Positions 28,801 to 39,099 of a stretch of 64,000 nt of DNA are shown here, in pieces. Each line of letters starts with the position of its first letter. The stretch's first letter is position 1. Below the pieces are notes generated by a model. That model worked only from the letters and a program-made list of their open reading frames with translations, did not search any database and was not told the origin of the DNA. The position numbers and the translations under genes are program-made. Source of the stretch: Vibrio ezurae NBRC 102218 (lineage in GTDB: Bacteria > Pseudomonadota > Gammaproteobacteria > Enterobacterales > Vibrionaceae); the NCBI RefSeq assembly GCF_000467185.1, contig NZ_BATM01000020.1:1-64000 (forward strand), in the 5' to 3' direction.

Positions 28801-29345
28801 TTCAAAATACGATGTTGAAGAGTCGATTACAAAACCTGTCTGACAAGGGAGAGTATTATGCTGCCATTGTAGAAGCATCGATCTTCATTCTATATGGCAT
28901 CAAGCCGAGTTGGTTAGACATGCCAATTTATTCTTCAGAACAGGGACCATCGCATATAGCTGATTTCCACAAACAGAAATCTGAATACTTTAGTCGTCAC
29001 GAAGGCAGATTCCTAACTCACATTCAAAATAAGCACAATGACATTCGCTTAAAAGAAATTTTGGATTCTAGATTATCGAGAGATCTTCTAGATGCTGAAC
29101 TGAAAGGCTTTACTCAGCATTACTCTGTGGAGAAGTCGAAAGCAATGCGCTTGGCGATACCTTTGGAGTTGCCAGTTAAGGTAGCGCTCAATAATGCAGG
29201 CGTGTATCCAGCAGCAGATATCGATGAAGAAGAGTCGAAACTGATTAACTTTGCTCTGAACCGTCTGTCTCAGTTTGACCGAGTATGGATGCAAGAATCG
29301 ATGGCAATCGCATTAAAGTCTGCTGTTAAGTCACGCGCGCAATAG
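25836..29345 (+). CDS. druH: DruH-like protein of a Druantia type III system
   Basis: This very large protein (about 1169 residues) is encoded directly before a giant DEAD/H helicase of the DruE type, the two-gene layout that defines Druantia type III. I see no catalytic motif, signal peptide or membrane segment, and DruH has no known biochemical activity that I can name. ATG 25836 is preferred over the in-frame GTG at 25827, because AAGTGA is well placed before it. The call relies mostly on partner and size. Confidence 0.7.
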   Translation: MILDGVQSPVVTMQQWFNEFESKRPKPKKGMPLWALKVTDEELQQMNKLLRALFRAKEPSVVFNQHSCAGYGKKFDQIFTLYLATWIQRNFTGGKERWPVVLRSIDISHSNRLNTYIYDSVRAGLKYWGIDLYSTSSANQYFATLYCQGGFPRSGLVGLSSGPVPEYLDKVISQYALFHHTSEISDISHQQLQLLPETLKQPPFAKLATVLITKLMEYRDTYYLHGEPDPVIALDVRHPQWRDELPFLLCDEEAHELIGRLVRRTSTIIRREQNPVRIKRYLREDMGHWDLVAETYVNHTIHPQDLSRVLSLESLPKFFDLYTQTNTGERVRTASFNLKGYANKRWQVITKFTHFYNADAASNIGYELWSDGHKFNSDTYYRGEELNKALPWIFSSEGEKSQYLGQGNVQVKQSAALIVHSGTVEAANSRSKVEKAGTIASLGRDIYRVVGKAKVELDYGFIEVTTGAEEAQDVTCWLEGQRNHEAISHQHVFVGKPVGMMRFGVNKSQPIPSEELFWKSVDSDSLLPLNSEALSYGLGSIIWFNAGQVMWQMKCAILPASSDFNVIHHGRGEIELKAVGFNNTDLGFVENEKNWLRDVDVIEDIFFAEVQIPASMPDTFHPVLGWNNSLINTLTFEFDSQQSGVCLLGRNGNTLNARGNKITLDDLYASSLKVKLNQEDSSISVSAALMQHKRIKAGVTGVIQIPESKTTIGSGELARMAQALFTQSDDTRDRVSFKFYSGKELLESRVPPIEQFKYPVASLRENNAMLRIHGAHKHSNSESIELYTAPIWDLSREHIPLLKSEGDRGELFFELPEINEPGPWFVYSKDDRKIQPRAVLVPQQELEKTSYDYSRLQLSIKDLPFDPETRSFDYSEMDASLRELMFDLQHGDWQTVQSFVEQLAIANPTTFHIFKRLSANPDVFAALLLKQESPEEFESVWSISHDMPFEWLNVSLRQWVEAISLTTKSTMDSLLMMKDKLPADQFKQIQNTMLKSRLQNLSDKGEYYAAIVEASIFILYGIKPSWLDMPIYSSEQGPSHIADFHKQKSEYFSRHEGRFLTHIQNKHNDIRLKEILDSRLSRDLLDAELKGFTQHYSVEKSKAMRLAIPLELPVKVALNNAGVYPAADIDEEESKLINFALNRLSQFDRVWMQESMAIALKSAVKSRAQ

Positions 29346-29355
29346 GTTGAGAATA

Positions 29356-32300
29356 ATGTCTACAAAAGCAATCAATTTTAAGTCTCTGTATAAAGACCTT
29401 TCTTCCGTTACTTCACAGGCTGTGATTAACCGGCTTCAGCTGAAATCAGCACCTTTGAGAAGGTTTTTGCAGGGTGAGTTCCAAGTTAAGTACGGCAAAG
29501 GGAATGACTTTTTTGCGCAACCAGTTTTTGAAGCAACTTTTGGTTGGGCTTCAGAAAATCGGGACAATGATCTACAAGGCTTGGCGAACCAAGGTAAGTT
29601 AGAGCGAGCGTTTGTTGAAAACTTATCGCACCCACCGATGCCTTTTCCTGACTCTTTTGAAGAAAAAGAAGAATATCGTTCAAAAGGCATTGTTGAACAG
29701 CGTTGGGCTGAGGATATACAAGAGGATTATACTTGGCCACTGGACAGACCGCCCTATAAACATCAGTTAGAAGCTTGGGATTACTTGTCTTCAGACGAAG
29801 TTAAATCAGTAGTGGTCACTTCTGGTACAGGTTCTGGTAAAACAGAGTGTTTCCTTGTTCCATTGTTGAATGACTTAGCGAAGCAGTCGAAGCAGAGCAC
29901 CGCTACACTTGAAGGAACGCAGGCTATCTTCCTGTATCCGCTCAATGCGTTGATCAATTCACAGAAAGAGCGTTTAAGCGCGTGGACTCGTGGATTTGAA
30001 GGCAAAGTTAGGTTTGCTCTTTATAATGGTGAAACACCGACTCAAGCTCCGTCTAAAAACCTTTCTAACGCAAGCTTTAGTCGAAACAGCGCTCCTGAAC
30101 AGGTTACAAATAGGAAAGATATTTGGTCTTCTCCACCACCGATCCTGGTTACGAATGCCACTATGTTGGAGTACATGCTCATTCGTCAACAAGACGAAGA
30201 AATCCTGGCTAAGTCTCAAGGGAAGCTAAAGTGGATAGTTTTGGATGAAGCTCATACCTACGTTGGCTCTCAGGCCGCTGAAATTGCATTGTTATTGCGT
30301 AGGGTTATGCATGCCTATGGTGTAGAGCCTCAAGATGTTCGCTTCGTGGCAACATCAGCAACTATTGGTGATAAGAACAAGCAAGAAGAAACAAACAGAG
30401 ATCTTCAAAGGTTTCTGGCTAAGGTTGCGGGTGTTTTACCTGAGCAGGTTGCAGTGGTTAATGGTCATCGTTCAATCCCAGAAATTAATGCAACAGGCCG
30501 CGAGTCATCATTTAGTATCGAGAATGCGAAGGGTATGAGTTCTGGTGAGCTTTTCGATTACATGAGTGGCTTTCCAATGCTTCGTGAAATGCGAGAGCTG
30601 CTGACAAGAGAGCCCCACACACTTGAAGAAATAGCTCTTATCCTCGAGCCAAGCAAGTCAGAAAGCATTTCTCAATCGGAGTTGGCAAAAGCGCTAGAAA
30701 TTATTGATCTAGCAGTTACTGCTTATCCTAATGGTGATAGCAGCCAACAGGCGTTTTTACCTGTGCGTGCTCATATTTTCCACCGTTCACAAAGAGGTTT
30801 GTGGGCTTGCTCTGATTCAAACTGTTGCAACAAAGCCAATACCGAGCTGCAAGATGGGTGGAAGTTCGGTATGGTTTATACAAGTGAGCGAACTCACTGT
30901 GAAGGTGAGTGTGGAGCGCCAGTTTTCGAGCTTACTCATTGCAAAGACTGTGGGACACCAAGCCTTGCCGCTGCTAAAACAACGGCACAGGGTGGCATTA
31001 AGTTACTTGAGCCAAGAGAAACTGATCTGCTAGATGATTATGTTGACGAGATAGATGAATACGAACAGACGTCGGATGAAAAAATTGACACTGAGTTCGA
31101 AGCCAATGTTCAGATATTTGCTAAGGAAGATGCTTTAGGAAATGCGCATGATCAACTGGGTTGCACCCACGTTAGTATTGATCCGAAAACTAACCGAATT
31201 TCAGAAGCCTTTGAATCAGAGCATCTAGATATCTTCTACAACCAAAATGACCGTGATGATGGACTCCGCTGTGCCCATTGTCATGGGGTTGAGAATGTTC
31301 CGAATACACAATTCAAACGAGCTTTGCTAGGTTCTCCGTTCCTAATGGGGTCACTAGTACCGGCTATGTTGCGACACATCCCAGGTAACAATAGTGATGA
31401 CCTAAAAGGTAAGCGATTAATTACCTTTACCGATAGTCGTCAGGGTACCGCTCGTTTTTCCGCAAAAATGCAGTTGGATTCCGAGCGTAACTGGACGAGA
31501 AGCCAGGTTTATAAGACTGCGGTTCTTGAGGCAGGCGGACTGGATTTACCAGAAGAGCTAAAGAAAATAAAAGACTCTATTGAAGTTATGAGGGAAAACA
31601 AATTCCCTGAGGATATGATTGCCCCTCTCGAAAAGAACTACCTCGAACAGCTGAAAAAAATACCTTCAAAGAAAGTAAGCTGGTCTGAGCTAAAAGAGCG
31701 CCTCAGCACATTGCCTGAGATACAGCTACTTTCTGGTGCAGAGCTAGACCTGTTGGAGGGGAAGGCTCTTGAGAAATATGATGAGCGTATTCCTGGAGAG
31801 TATCGACTAAGATCGGAGCTTTTGAGTGATGCAGATAATCTGGCTGATCTTTTCTTAAAGCGAGAATTTTCTAGGCGTGGTAAGAATGCCAACAACCTTG
31901 AATCTATGGGCTTGATTAGTCTTCACTACCCAGCAATCGCCAAGCTAACTGAAGAAGATGTGACTTCATCAGAGTGGAGAAGTTTAGGTTTTAACCTTGA
32001 AGATCTTAAACATTATCTGAAGATCTGTATGGATTTTTATATCCGAGAAAACACGCTTGTCGATATTGATAGAAGTGTCATCAATTGGATGGGGGCAAAA
32101 CTTAACCCTAGATTGCTGAAAGAGTCGAGCTACGAGTATAAGGATGACTTTGAGAAAAAAGCACTCTTTAGATTCCCTGTAGTCAACAACGGTCTACAGC
32201 ACCGTTTAGTGCGTTTACTTGAACTGGGTTCAGGTAGAGTAGCTAAGGATGAGAGAGAGCTCTTTAACTCAGTGTTATCGTTTATCTGGGGCTTGCTGAC

Positions 32301-35300
32301 GAAACGTACTCAATTGCTCACTCTTGCAGAGCGACAAGAAATGAGTACCGGTAATGAGCTGTCAGGCTACAACCTAAAGTTTGACGAGAAAATTGAGTTT
32401 GCACCTATTGGAAAAGCTTGGTTATGCCCCGTCACTAATCGTTGGCTCGATACAACTTTTAGAGGGTTGTCTCCTTATACTACAGGTTCATCAACATTGG
32501 ATGATGTTCGATGTGATGAGCCATTCGAAATAACTCACCCAGAGACTGAAATAGTCAATAGCTCTCCAGCTGATATAAGAAACTGGTTGGCTGACGAAGA
32601 TGTATTGAACACTCATCGTGATCATGGACGTTGGTCTGATATCAATGACAGAGTAATCGCGGGAGTCCCTCTAGTTCGTGCCGCTGAGCACTCTGCCCAA
32701 CAAAGCTCTGATAAACTCAAGCGCCTTGAAAAAGCGTTTAAAAAAGATTACTTAAACGTTCTTAGTTGCTCAACTACGATGGAGATGGGTGTAGATATTG
32801 GCTCTCTTAGTATGGTGGCAATGAACAATGTTCCACCGAGTACTTCGAACTATCTTCAGCGTGCTGGTCGAGCAGGCCGACGCAGGGAGTCAACTGCACT
32901 TGCGTTGACTTTCTGTAAAGCAACACCTCATGGTGAGCGTGTGTTTAGCGAGCCAAAATGGCCCTTCGCAACTCCTATCCGAGTGCCTAAGGTTTCGCTA
33001 GACAGTGGAACCATTGTGCAGCGTCATATCAATGCGTTCTTGCTAGCGAGCTTTTTGAAGATCGAGAAAAGTCGCTCAAACAATCTTTTGAAGATGCAAG
33101 TTGGCGCATTCTTCCTGGGTGACAGTGGCCTTAATCCATTTAATGCCTTTATAAATTGGTTAGCGGGTCCTGCAGGTAATGATGAAAGTGTACTTGCTGG
33201 TATAGATAGCCTTAAGTTTGATTCGGTATTTGCTGGTCATCTCAATAGTATTCTTATGGAGAGTGCATTAAATGCTATTGAATCCTCACATATCAAGTGG
33301 ATGCGCAGGTACGAATCTCTCAACACACAAATTGTAGCGACAAGTGACAGTAATTCTCCTGCGTCTAAAAAACTAGCAAGACAATTAAAGCGCTTGGAGC
33401 GAGATTATTTATTAGCTGAGTTAGCTAATACTGGTTATTTGCCAGGCTATGGTTTTCCTACTGGCGTGGTTCAATTAATTACTGATAACCGCAGTGAAAA
33501 TAACTCAAGAGATGATGGAAAATCTCAACATCGAACTTCGTATCCAAGTCGAGGCCTTGAGGTAGCGCTTAGAGAATACGCGCCAGGGTCAGAAATCGTT
33601 CGTGACGGGGCTGTTTATCAGTCGCAAGGTCTTCAACTCAATTGGAAGATGCCGTTTTCTGGGAATGATATTAAACAAGAACAGCTTATTGAGTATCAAT
33701 GGGAGTGTGAGCACTGCGGGAACATAGGCTTTGAGTCCGTGAGTTCTGAACGAGCAAACATTCGTTGTACTGATTGTGATAGCGACAGACTAACCTGGAG
33801 TGAGTTTATTGTTCCATCGGGCTTCGTTGTTGATTTTAATAAGCCACTACACAACAACTATGTGTCGCCAAGCTATTCAGGATACAGAGAACCTAAAGTT
33901 GCTTTGAACGATGCTCAGTGGCAGCCGCTCTCTAGCTCTGGCGTTGGACGTTACCGCGTGTCTGAATACGGCTCTATATTTCATTACAACGATGGAGAAG
34001 GTGGTGGATACGCGTTGTGCTGGTGCTGCGGTAGAGCCGAGCCTTTGAGTGTAGAAAAGACACCTATGGGCCACGTTAGACTGTCCAAAGAGCCTCATAT
34101 ATTAAAGACGCATAAACGACTTCAGGGTTTTAAGGTCAAGGGCGAGGTCATGTGCGATGGTGTTAGAGAAGGCTGGGGAGTCAAAACCAGCGAGATAAGT
34201 AAATCTGAAAAAGAAATCTCTATGCCTTTCATCATGGGGTATCCGCAAAGCACGGCTATGTTTGAGCTGCAGTTGAAGAACCCTACCTCGGGTAGCTGGA
34301 TATCTGATGAAACCTTGCTCTATACGCTCGGTGTGGCACTCCGACAAATGTACTCAGATGAGAAAGGCATCACTACTCAAGAACTCGGTGTTGTCACGAA
34401 ACACAAAAGAACAGAGTCGTTTGAAGAGGTGGTGAGTTTATACATCTTTGACTCTGCGACTCAGGGAGCTGGCTTCGCGAGTTCCATACCAGAGGTATTG
34501 TCGCGTCTTTTAGATGGGCTTATGGACTACTTAAGGCAGTGCCCTAATGGTTGCGAAACAGCATGTCATGCTTGCTTGTTAGACTACGATACTCAGCACA
34601 ATGTAAAAGTACTCAACCGTAATTATCTAATTAAACAGTTAGAAGAGAATAAGGTACTTGAAGGCCTAGCTCTAGCGGCAGATAGACGTTTCTTTGGTGA
34701 CTCTTCGGTAGTTGAACTCAGCAGTGCTTCTCAGGTTCTGTCTAGACTTGGGCATTCTTGCAATCGGGTAAGTGTGTTCTTGGGCTCGCCAGAGTGGCAT
34801 TTTGGTGAGTGGAGTATCCGAGAAAAAATCACAACCCTTGCTACTAAGGGTATCCCATGTACGGTTTATCTGTCTAAAGAGCTAGCTGAATCTATCGACT
34901 CTGATTTGGCGTGGGAAATAGCTCGAACTATGCCTATTGGCTCTGTCGACTTCCAACAATTAACTGAGCCAGTGGATTTAGCTTCGGGTGCATTCCCAGT
35001 TATGGCCCTAAAAGTTGGCACTAAGGTGCATTGGTACGCGACAGATGAGGTAAGTCAACTAGGGGCGAATGAGTACTGGGGGAGCGGTGAAGAGAAATGC
35101 CTGGTAACAGCTACGAAAGATCTTGTGCTCAATTCAACTAAATTTAACCTAGAAGCACTAGCGCAGTCCTCAACATTGAGTGAAAGCTCTTATATTTTAA
35201 GTGATGTGTCGTCATTAAGAGGCAATATCAACTCTTTCGGAGAGAGCTTCGTTGAGCTTTTGGCTAGCAATATTCAATCTTTGGATGAAACATTAAACAA

Positions 35301-35781
35301 TAATATTAGCTCTATTCACTACAGTGACCAATATGTTGTCAGCCCAATCAGTGCAGTATTGATTAACCAAATACTTGCTGCACTTGGTAAGCGGTACGGG
35401 CGTTTCTCATCGGAAATAAATACGGTTGCTCCACGAACAGGCCAAAGAGCATCAACGTCAATCGGTGATAACTTCTTAGAAGCTAACGATGTTTTGGATT
35501 TTATTTATGATTCATCTCAGACCCTAGGTATCGAAGTCTATGGAGATATCGTTGATAAATCAGAACTATCACATAGCCGCATTATGCGCATCGAACTAAA
35601 AGATGGTTGCGAAGTCAAACTACTGTTTGATCACGGTATGGGCTATTGGAGCCGAAGTAGAGACTACTCACAGAAGTTCGATTTCAAAGATGTTACTTAT
35701 GAAGCATCTTCTGTTGATGAATGGGACTTTACCCTGAAAGATTCAGGTAAAGAGACGTTTATAGCGGTTAAGTTAAATTAG
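29356..35781 (+). CDS. druE: DruE-like giant DEAD/H-box helicase with DUF1998-type C-terminus
   Basis: This superfamily 2 ATPase of about 2141 residues is the core of the Druantia system. Walker A is SGTGSGKTE near residue 155, and DEAH is near 297. The helicase C half has MEMGVDIGSL near 1141 and RAGRAGRR near 1168. Several zinc-type cysteine clusters follow: one near 490-540, one near 1451 (CEHCG...CTDCDSD) and one near 1730 (CPNGCETACHACL), the last typical of the MZB/DUF1998 tail. The C-terminal 350 residues contain a phospholipase-D-like or unknown alpha/beta segment. ATG 29356 is preferred over a TTG at 29347. It sits 10 bp after druH. Confidence 0.85.
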   Translation: MSTKAINFKSLYKDLSSVTSQAVINRLQLKSAPLRRFLQGEFQVKYGKGNDFFAQPVFEATFGWASENRDNDLQGLANQGKLERAFVENLSHPPMPFPDSFEEKEEYRSKGIVEQRWAEDIQEDYTWPLDRPPYKHQLEAWDYLSSDEVKSVVVTSGTGSGKTECFLVPLLNDLAKQSKQSTATLEGTQAIFLYPLNALINSQKERLSAWTRGFEGKVRFALYNGETPTQAPSKNLSNASFSRNSAPEQVTNRKDIWSSPPPILVTNATMLEYMLIRQQDEEILAKSQGKLKWIVLDEAHTYVGSQAAEIALLLRRVMHAYGVEPQDVRFVATSATIGDKNKQEETNRDLQRFLAKVAGVLPEQVAVVNGHRSIPEINATGRESSFSIENAKGMSSGELFDYMSGFPMLREMRELLTREPHTLEEIALILEPSKSESISQSELAKALEIIDLAVTAYPNGDSSQQAFLPVRAHIFHRSQRGLWACSDSNCCNKANTELQDGWKFGMVYTSERTHCEGECGAPVFELTHCKDCGTPSLAAAKTTAQGGIKLLEPRETDLLDDYVDEIDEYEQTSDEKIDTEFEANVQIFAKEDALGNAHDQLGCTHVSIDPKTNRISEAFESEHLDIFYNQNDRDDGLRCAHCHGVENVPNTQFKRALLGSPFLMGSLVPAMLRHIPGNNSDDLKGKRLITFTDSRQGTARFSAKMQLDSERNWTRSQVYKTAVLEAGGLDLPEELKKIKDSIEVMRENKFPEDMIAPLEKNYLEQLKKIPSKKVSWSELKERLSTLPEIQLLSGAELDLLEGKALEKYDERIPGEYRLRSELLSDADNLADLFLKREFSRRGKNANNLESMGLISLHYPAIAKLTEEDVTSSEWRSLGFNLEDLKHYLKICMDFYIRENTLVDIDRSVINWMGAKLNPRLLKESSYEYKDDFEKKALFRFPVVNNGLQHRLVRLLELGSGRVAKDERELFNSVLSFIWGLLTKRTQLLTLAERQEMSTGNELSGYNLKFDEKIEFAPIGKAWLCPVTNRWLDTTFRGLSPYTTGSSTLDDVRCDEPFEITHPETEIVNSSPADIRNWLADEDVLNTHRDHGRWSDINDRVIAGVPLVRAAEHSAQQSSDKLKRLEKAFKKDYLNVLSCSTTMEMGVDIGSLSMVAMNNVPPSTSNYLQRAGRAGRRRESTALALTFCKATPHGERVFSEPKWPFATPIRVPKVSLDSGTIVQRHINAFLLASFLKIEKSRSNNLLKMQVGAFFLGDSGLNPFNAFINWLAGPAGNDESVLAGIDSLKFDSVFAGHLNSILMESALNAIESSHIKWMRRYESLNTQIVATSDSNSPASKKLARQLKRLERDYLLAELANTGYLPGYGFPTGVVQLITDNRSENNSRDDGKSQHRTSYPSRGLEVALREYAPGSEIVRDGAVYQSQGLQLNWKMPFSGNDIKQEQLIEYQWECEHCGNIGFESVSSERANIRCTDCDSDRLTWSEFIVPSGFVVDFNKPLHNNYVSPSYSGYREPKVALNDAQWQPLSSSGVGRYRVSEYGSIFHYNDGEGGGYALCWCCGRAEPLSVEKTPMGHVRLSKEPHILKTHKRLQGFKVKGEVMCDGVREGWGVKTSEISKSEKEISMPFIMGYPQSTAMFELQLKNPTSGSWISDETLLYTLGVALRQMYSDEKGITTQELGVVTKHKRTESFEEVVSLYIFDSATQGAGFASSIPEVLSRLLDGLMDYLRQCPNGCETACHACLLDYDTQHNVKVLNRNYLIKQLEENKVLEGLALAADRRFFGDSSVVELSSASQVLSRLGHSCNRVSVFLGSPEWHFGEWSIREKITTLATKGIPCTVYLSKELAESIDSDLAWEIARTMPIGSVDFQQLTEPVDLASGAFPVMALKVGTKVHWYATDEVSQLGANEYWGSGEEKCLVTATKDLVLNSTKFNLEALAQSSTLSESSYILSDVSSLRGNINSFGESFVELLASNIQSLDETLNNNISSIHYSDQYVVSPISAVLINQILAALGKRYGRFSSEINTVAPRTGQRASTSIGDNFLEANDVLDFIYDSSQTLGIEVYGDIVDKSELSHSRIMRIELKDGCEVKLLFDHGMGYWSRSRDYSQKFDFKDVTYEASSVDEWDFTLKDSGKETFIAVKLN

Positions 35782-35988
35782 TTTCACCACTTTGTGCTTC
35801 GCTATTGCCGAGCATTAGAAATCCGGAGTCATCATATATTTGCGAGGGCTCTGGATTCTATATAAGTGCGTTTTTATAGACTGATAGTCTAAATACTGGA
35901 ATGTCATTTTTACTAGCAATTAGAGTTTGAGTATTCAGGTCTGAGCTTTTTTGTTTACGTTACGGTTTATTTTTATGGAGAGGGGTTT
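35782..35988. other. Intergenic region with imperfect hairpin after druE
   Basis: An imperfect inverted repeat pairs about 35816-35829 (AGAAATCCGGAG) with about 35848-35860 (CTCTGGATTCT). It may end druE transcription, although no T-run follows directly. The drmA-like gene has a strong ribosome-binding site (GGAGAGGGG) at the end of the region. Confidence 0.35.
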
Positions 35989-38900
35989 GTGAGGTTCGCA
36001 GAAGAGAGACGTGGCTTGGTTAATTTTGTCGAAGACCGTTTGATTCGTACTAGCGAGAAGGGGGTGAAACAAAACCCTCTAGAGCTATTCCATGTTGGAT
36101 TGCTTAGACCACTCCCTAAAGATAAATGTCTGACATCAAGCAAGGCAAGAAACAGTGTTGGTAGTATCACCGCTCCCTCGTCAGCAGGTTTTTCATTTTA
36201 TGTTACCGGAGACTCTATTCAGCTGTCGCTCGAATATGGCGTCACCTGCTTTACAGAGTCCGGTGAAGACCCCAAGTACAATTGGCAAAAAGTAACAGAG
36301 AAGGACAGCTATGATGCCTTTAAACCAGATGGTGGTGTGTATTCCCAACAGGTAGTTGAAATCTTACCAAGAGATTCCTCTCGGCAACACCGGGGAAAGC
36401 TATATATAACTTGGCGTGCATACAACGATGGCTACATAGTTACTGTTACCCTGGCCAACCAACAGTCTGTTGCAAACTTAGACAAGGCCGATGCTCTGAT
36501 GGCCAAGACAACACTCTTTGATGTTAGTATCCGCTGCTCAATTCTAAAAGGTGGGGTCCAAAGCTATCCTCAAAAAGACTTTTCTTTGTTGACGGAGGAA
36601 GAGAAAGAGCTTGAGCTTAGATACAAGAATGTAAAAACCTATGCTATCGGACACGCAACTGGGGTTGATTGGAGTATTAAAGATGGCTATCGCGTTATCG
36701 AGTCCAACTTTATGCCCAAAGTGGAAGTGCCAAGTGTCACTGCCAATACGGCCGGCTCAGAAACCAAGCATCTTAACTTTAAGTACCTATCAAGTTGTCA
36801 CAATAATCCTGAAGTATTAGAGGATCTATCTAATTTCGCGGACTCTTACCGGGCGTGGATTGATGGCCAGACTCTATTGATGAATTCCATGGAGACCCAT
36901 GAGCGAGCGGTCGCTAAGAACATTGTAAATAGAGCTGAGAGCGCTCACTTGCGTATCACTGAGGGTATTGAGTTTTTAAGTGCAAATAAACAAGCTCAAC
37001 TGGCTTTTTCGTACATGAATGCGGCAATGCTGAAACAAATGACTGTAAATAAGAAATCACCAGATATTAGCACGTTTAATTGGAGGCCGTTTCAGCTAGC
37101 ATTTGTGTTAATGGCGATGAAATCTTCTATTGATGAAGGTGATATCAATAGAGATTTAGTTGACTTGATATGGTTTCCCACTGGTGGTGGTAAGACAGAA
37201 GCCTATCTGGGTATCATGGCAATGGTATTCATTTACCGCCGCTTGGTTTATCCACACAGCCAAGATAGCACAGTAGCCATTATGCGCTATACATTGACGC
37301 TTCTAACCGGACAGCAGTTTGCGCGTGCAGCAAAAGTTGTTTGTGCTCTTGAGTTGCTTAGAAGAAAGTCAGAAAAGCGTTTGGGCGATACACCATTTAC
37401 GCTGGGTTTATGGGTCGGAAGTAAGAGCACACCTAATACATTTCATCAGGCACAGCAGGAAGTTACCAACCAAAATTTCGAAAAGCTAGGAATGACAAGT
37501 TGCCCCTGGTGCAAGTCGAAATTTACAGCGCAAAACTATGTTGTTCAGGAAAGGCGTTTCGATTTCAAGTGTACAAATGATGCTTGTGAGTTTGGCTCTA
37601 GCTCTAATCCAATTCTTCCTTGTAAGACCATTGATGAATCCTTGTACGATAGCCCTCCAACCTTGTTATTAGCGACTGTTGATAAGTTCGCTATGTTAGC
37701 CTGGGATGAAAGAGCCGATATTTTCTTTGGTGGGAAAGGTAAACGCCCACCAGAGCTAATAATACAAGATGAACTCCATCTTATCTCTGGCGCTTTGGGG
37801 TCAATGGTCGGGCTTTATGAGGTGGGTATTGAAGCGGCCTTGATCAAACGAGGTATTTATCCAAAATACATTGCGTCAACAGCAACAATTCGAAATGCTG
37901 ATGAACAAGTAAAGAGCTTGTACGGAAAGTCCTCCGCTGTTTTTCCACCGGCAGGCCTAGAACATGATGATTCGTACTTTGCCAAGACAGTGCCAATATC
38001 AGAGAAACCAGGCCGCTTGTATGTTGGCTATATGGCGTTTAGCAAGTCAAAAAGAGAGTCTCTTGAGCCCTTGTCGAGCCTGATAGCGGTTGCGCCAGAA
38101 ATACACTTTTCAGGAAAGCCGGAGTACAAAGACGCATGGTGGACTCAGTTGGTTTACCACGGCAGCTTGAAAGGTGTCTCAGCAAGCGACGCATCATATA
38201 AAGGGCCAATTGCTCGCTCAATACAGCAGAAACTCTTTAACTATTCTCAAGAGCTGGAAGAAGAAGAACATAAGTCACGAAATAAAGAGTTAAGCCGTTT
38301 GCTTAATGTTAAGTCACTGACCTCTCTCCAAGGTGCTGAGAAAAACAACCAAACATTCACCGACCTAGAGAAGTCTCATGATAGCCAAAGTGTTATAGAT
38401 GTTGCTTTAGCCACCAATATGATCTCAGTGGGTCTCGATGTGGAGCGATTAGCTGTAATGATAATTAACGGTCAGCCTCTCACCACATCAGAGTATATTC
38501 AAGCTAGCAGTCGTGTTGGGCGTGGCGGTATTCCCGGAGTTGTATTCGTAAACTATTACAAATCGCAGACGAGCAGTTTATCTCACTATGAGAATTTTCG
38601 CTCTTATCACGAATCTTTCTATCGCTATGTTGAACCTACAAGTCTCACGCCTTTTACCTATCAAGCGTTAAAAAAAGCGCTACATGCGTCTCTGATCATT
38701 GCCTTTCGAATGTCCGGTATTGGCTTAGTTACCAATGGTAGCGCTGATTCGTTTGATTCTTCGAGGCAGGATGTGTCGCAAATGGTTCAGATCTTTAAAG
38801 GTCGGGTACGAAATGCAATTGAAGGGCCTTTTGACTCAGAACTACAAAAACAGGATCAAGCACATAAACTCAATGCAACACTAGATATGCTCGACGAACT

Positions 38901-39099
38901 TATTGATGAATGGTCTAACTACGCTCAAGAGAGTAGGTTAAAAAGGCGACAGCTACACTTCAATAGTAAAGATCGAGCAGCAGATTCATTGATAAAAACT
39001 CATGATGCGAATAAGCAAGCTCTTTGGGATACCCAGACCTCAATGCGAAATGTAGAAGATAGCGCCCTTATTAACACTATTAGAGGGCTTAAAAAATGA
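35989..39099 (+). CDS. drmA: DrmA-like DISARM helicase
   Basis: This 1036-residue superfamily 2 helicase-like ATPase closely fits DrmA of the DISARM defence systems. An N-terminal domain of about 370 residues precedes the motor. Walker A is FPTGGGKTEAY near 394, and the DEAD-like box is DELH near 594 in IIQDELHLISGALGSMVGLY. A zinc-binding insert lies near 504 (CPWC...CTNDAC). The helicase C half carries SVGLDVERL and ASSRVGRGG near 838. The GTG start is supported by GGAGAGGGG. It overlaps the drmB-like gene by four bases and leads a six-gene run. Confidence 0.82.
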   Translation: MRFAEERRGLVNFVEDRLIRTSEKGVKQNPLELFHVGLLRPLPKDKCLTSSKARNSVGSITAPSSAGFSFYVTGDSIQLSLEYGVTCFTESGEDPKYNWQKVTEKDSYDAFKPDGGVYSQQVVEILPRDSSRQHRGKLYITWRAYNDGYIVTVTLANQQSVANLDKADALMAKTTLFDVSIRCSILKGGVQSYPQKDFSLLTEEEKELELRYKNVKTYAIGHATGVDWSIKDGYRVIESNFMPKVEVPSVTANTAGSETKHLNFKYLSSCHNNPEVLEDLSNFADSYRAWIDGQTLLMNSMETHERAVAKNIVNRAESAHLRITEGIEFLSANKQAQLAFSYMNAAMLKQMTVNKKSPDISTFNWRPFQLAFVLMAMKSSIDEGDINRDLVDLIWFPTGGGKTEAYLGIMAMVFIYRRLVYPHSQDSTVAIMRYTLTLLTGQQFARAAKVVCALELLRRKSEKRLGDTPFTLGLWVGSKSTPNTFHQAQQEVTNQNFEKLGMTSCPWCKSKFTAQNYVVQERRFDFKCTNDACEFGSSSNPILPCKTIDESLYDSPPTLLLATVDKFAMLAWDERADIFFGGKGKRPPELIIQDELHLISGALGSMVGLYEVGIEAALIKRGIYPKYIASTATIRNADEQVKSLYGKSSAVFPPAGLEHDDSYFAKTVPISEKPGRLYVGYMAFSKSKRESLEPLSSLIAVAPEIHFSGKPEYKDAWWTQLVYHGSLKGVSASDASYKGPIARSIQQKLFNYSQELEEEEHKSRNKELSRLLNVKSLTSLQGAEKNNQTFTDLEKSHDSQSVIDVALATNMISVGLDVERLAVMIINGQPLTTSEYIQASSRVGRGGIPGVVFVNYYKSQTSSLSHYENFRSYHESFYRYVEPTSLTPFTYQALKKALHASLIIAFRMSGIGLVTNGSADSFDSSRQDVSQMVQIFKGRVRNAIEGPFDSELQKQDQAHKLNATLDMLDELIDEWSNYAQESRLKRRQLHFNSKDRAADSLIKTHDANKQALWDTQTSMRNVEDSALINTIRGLKK

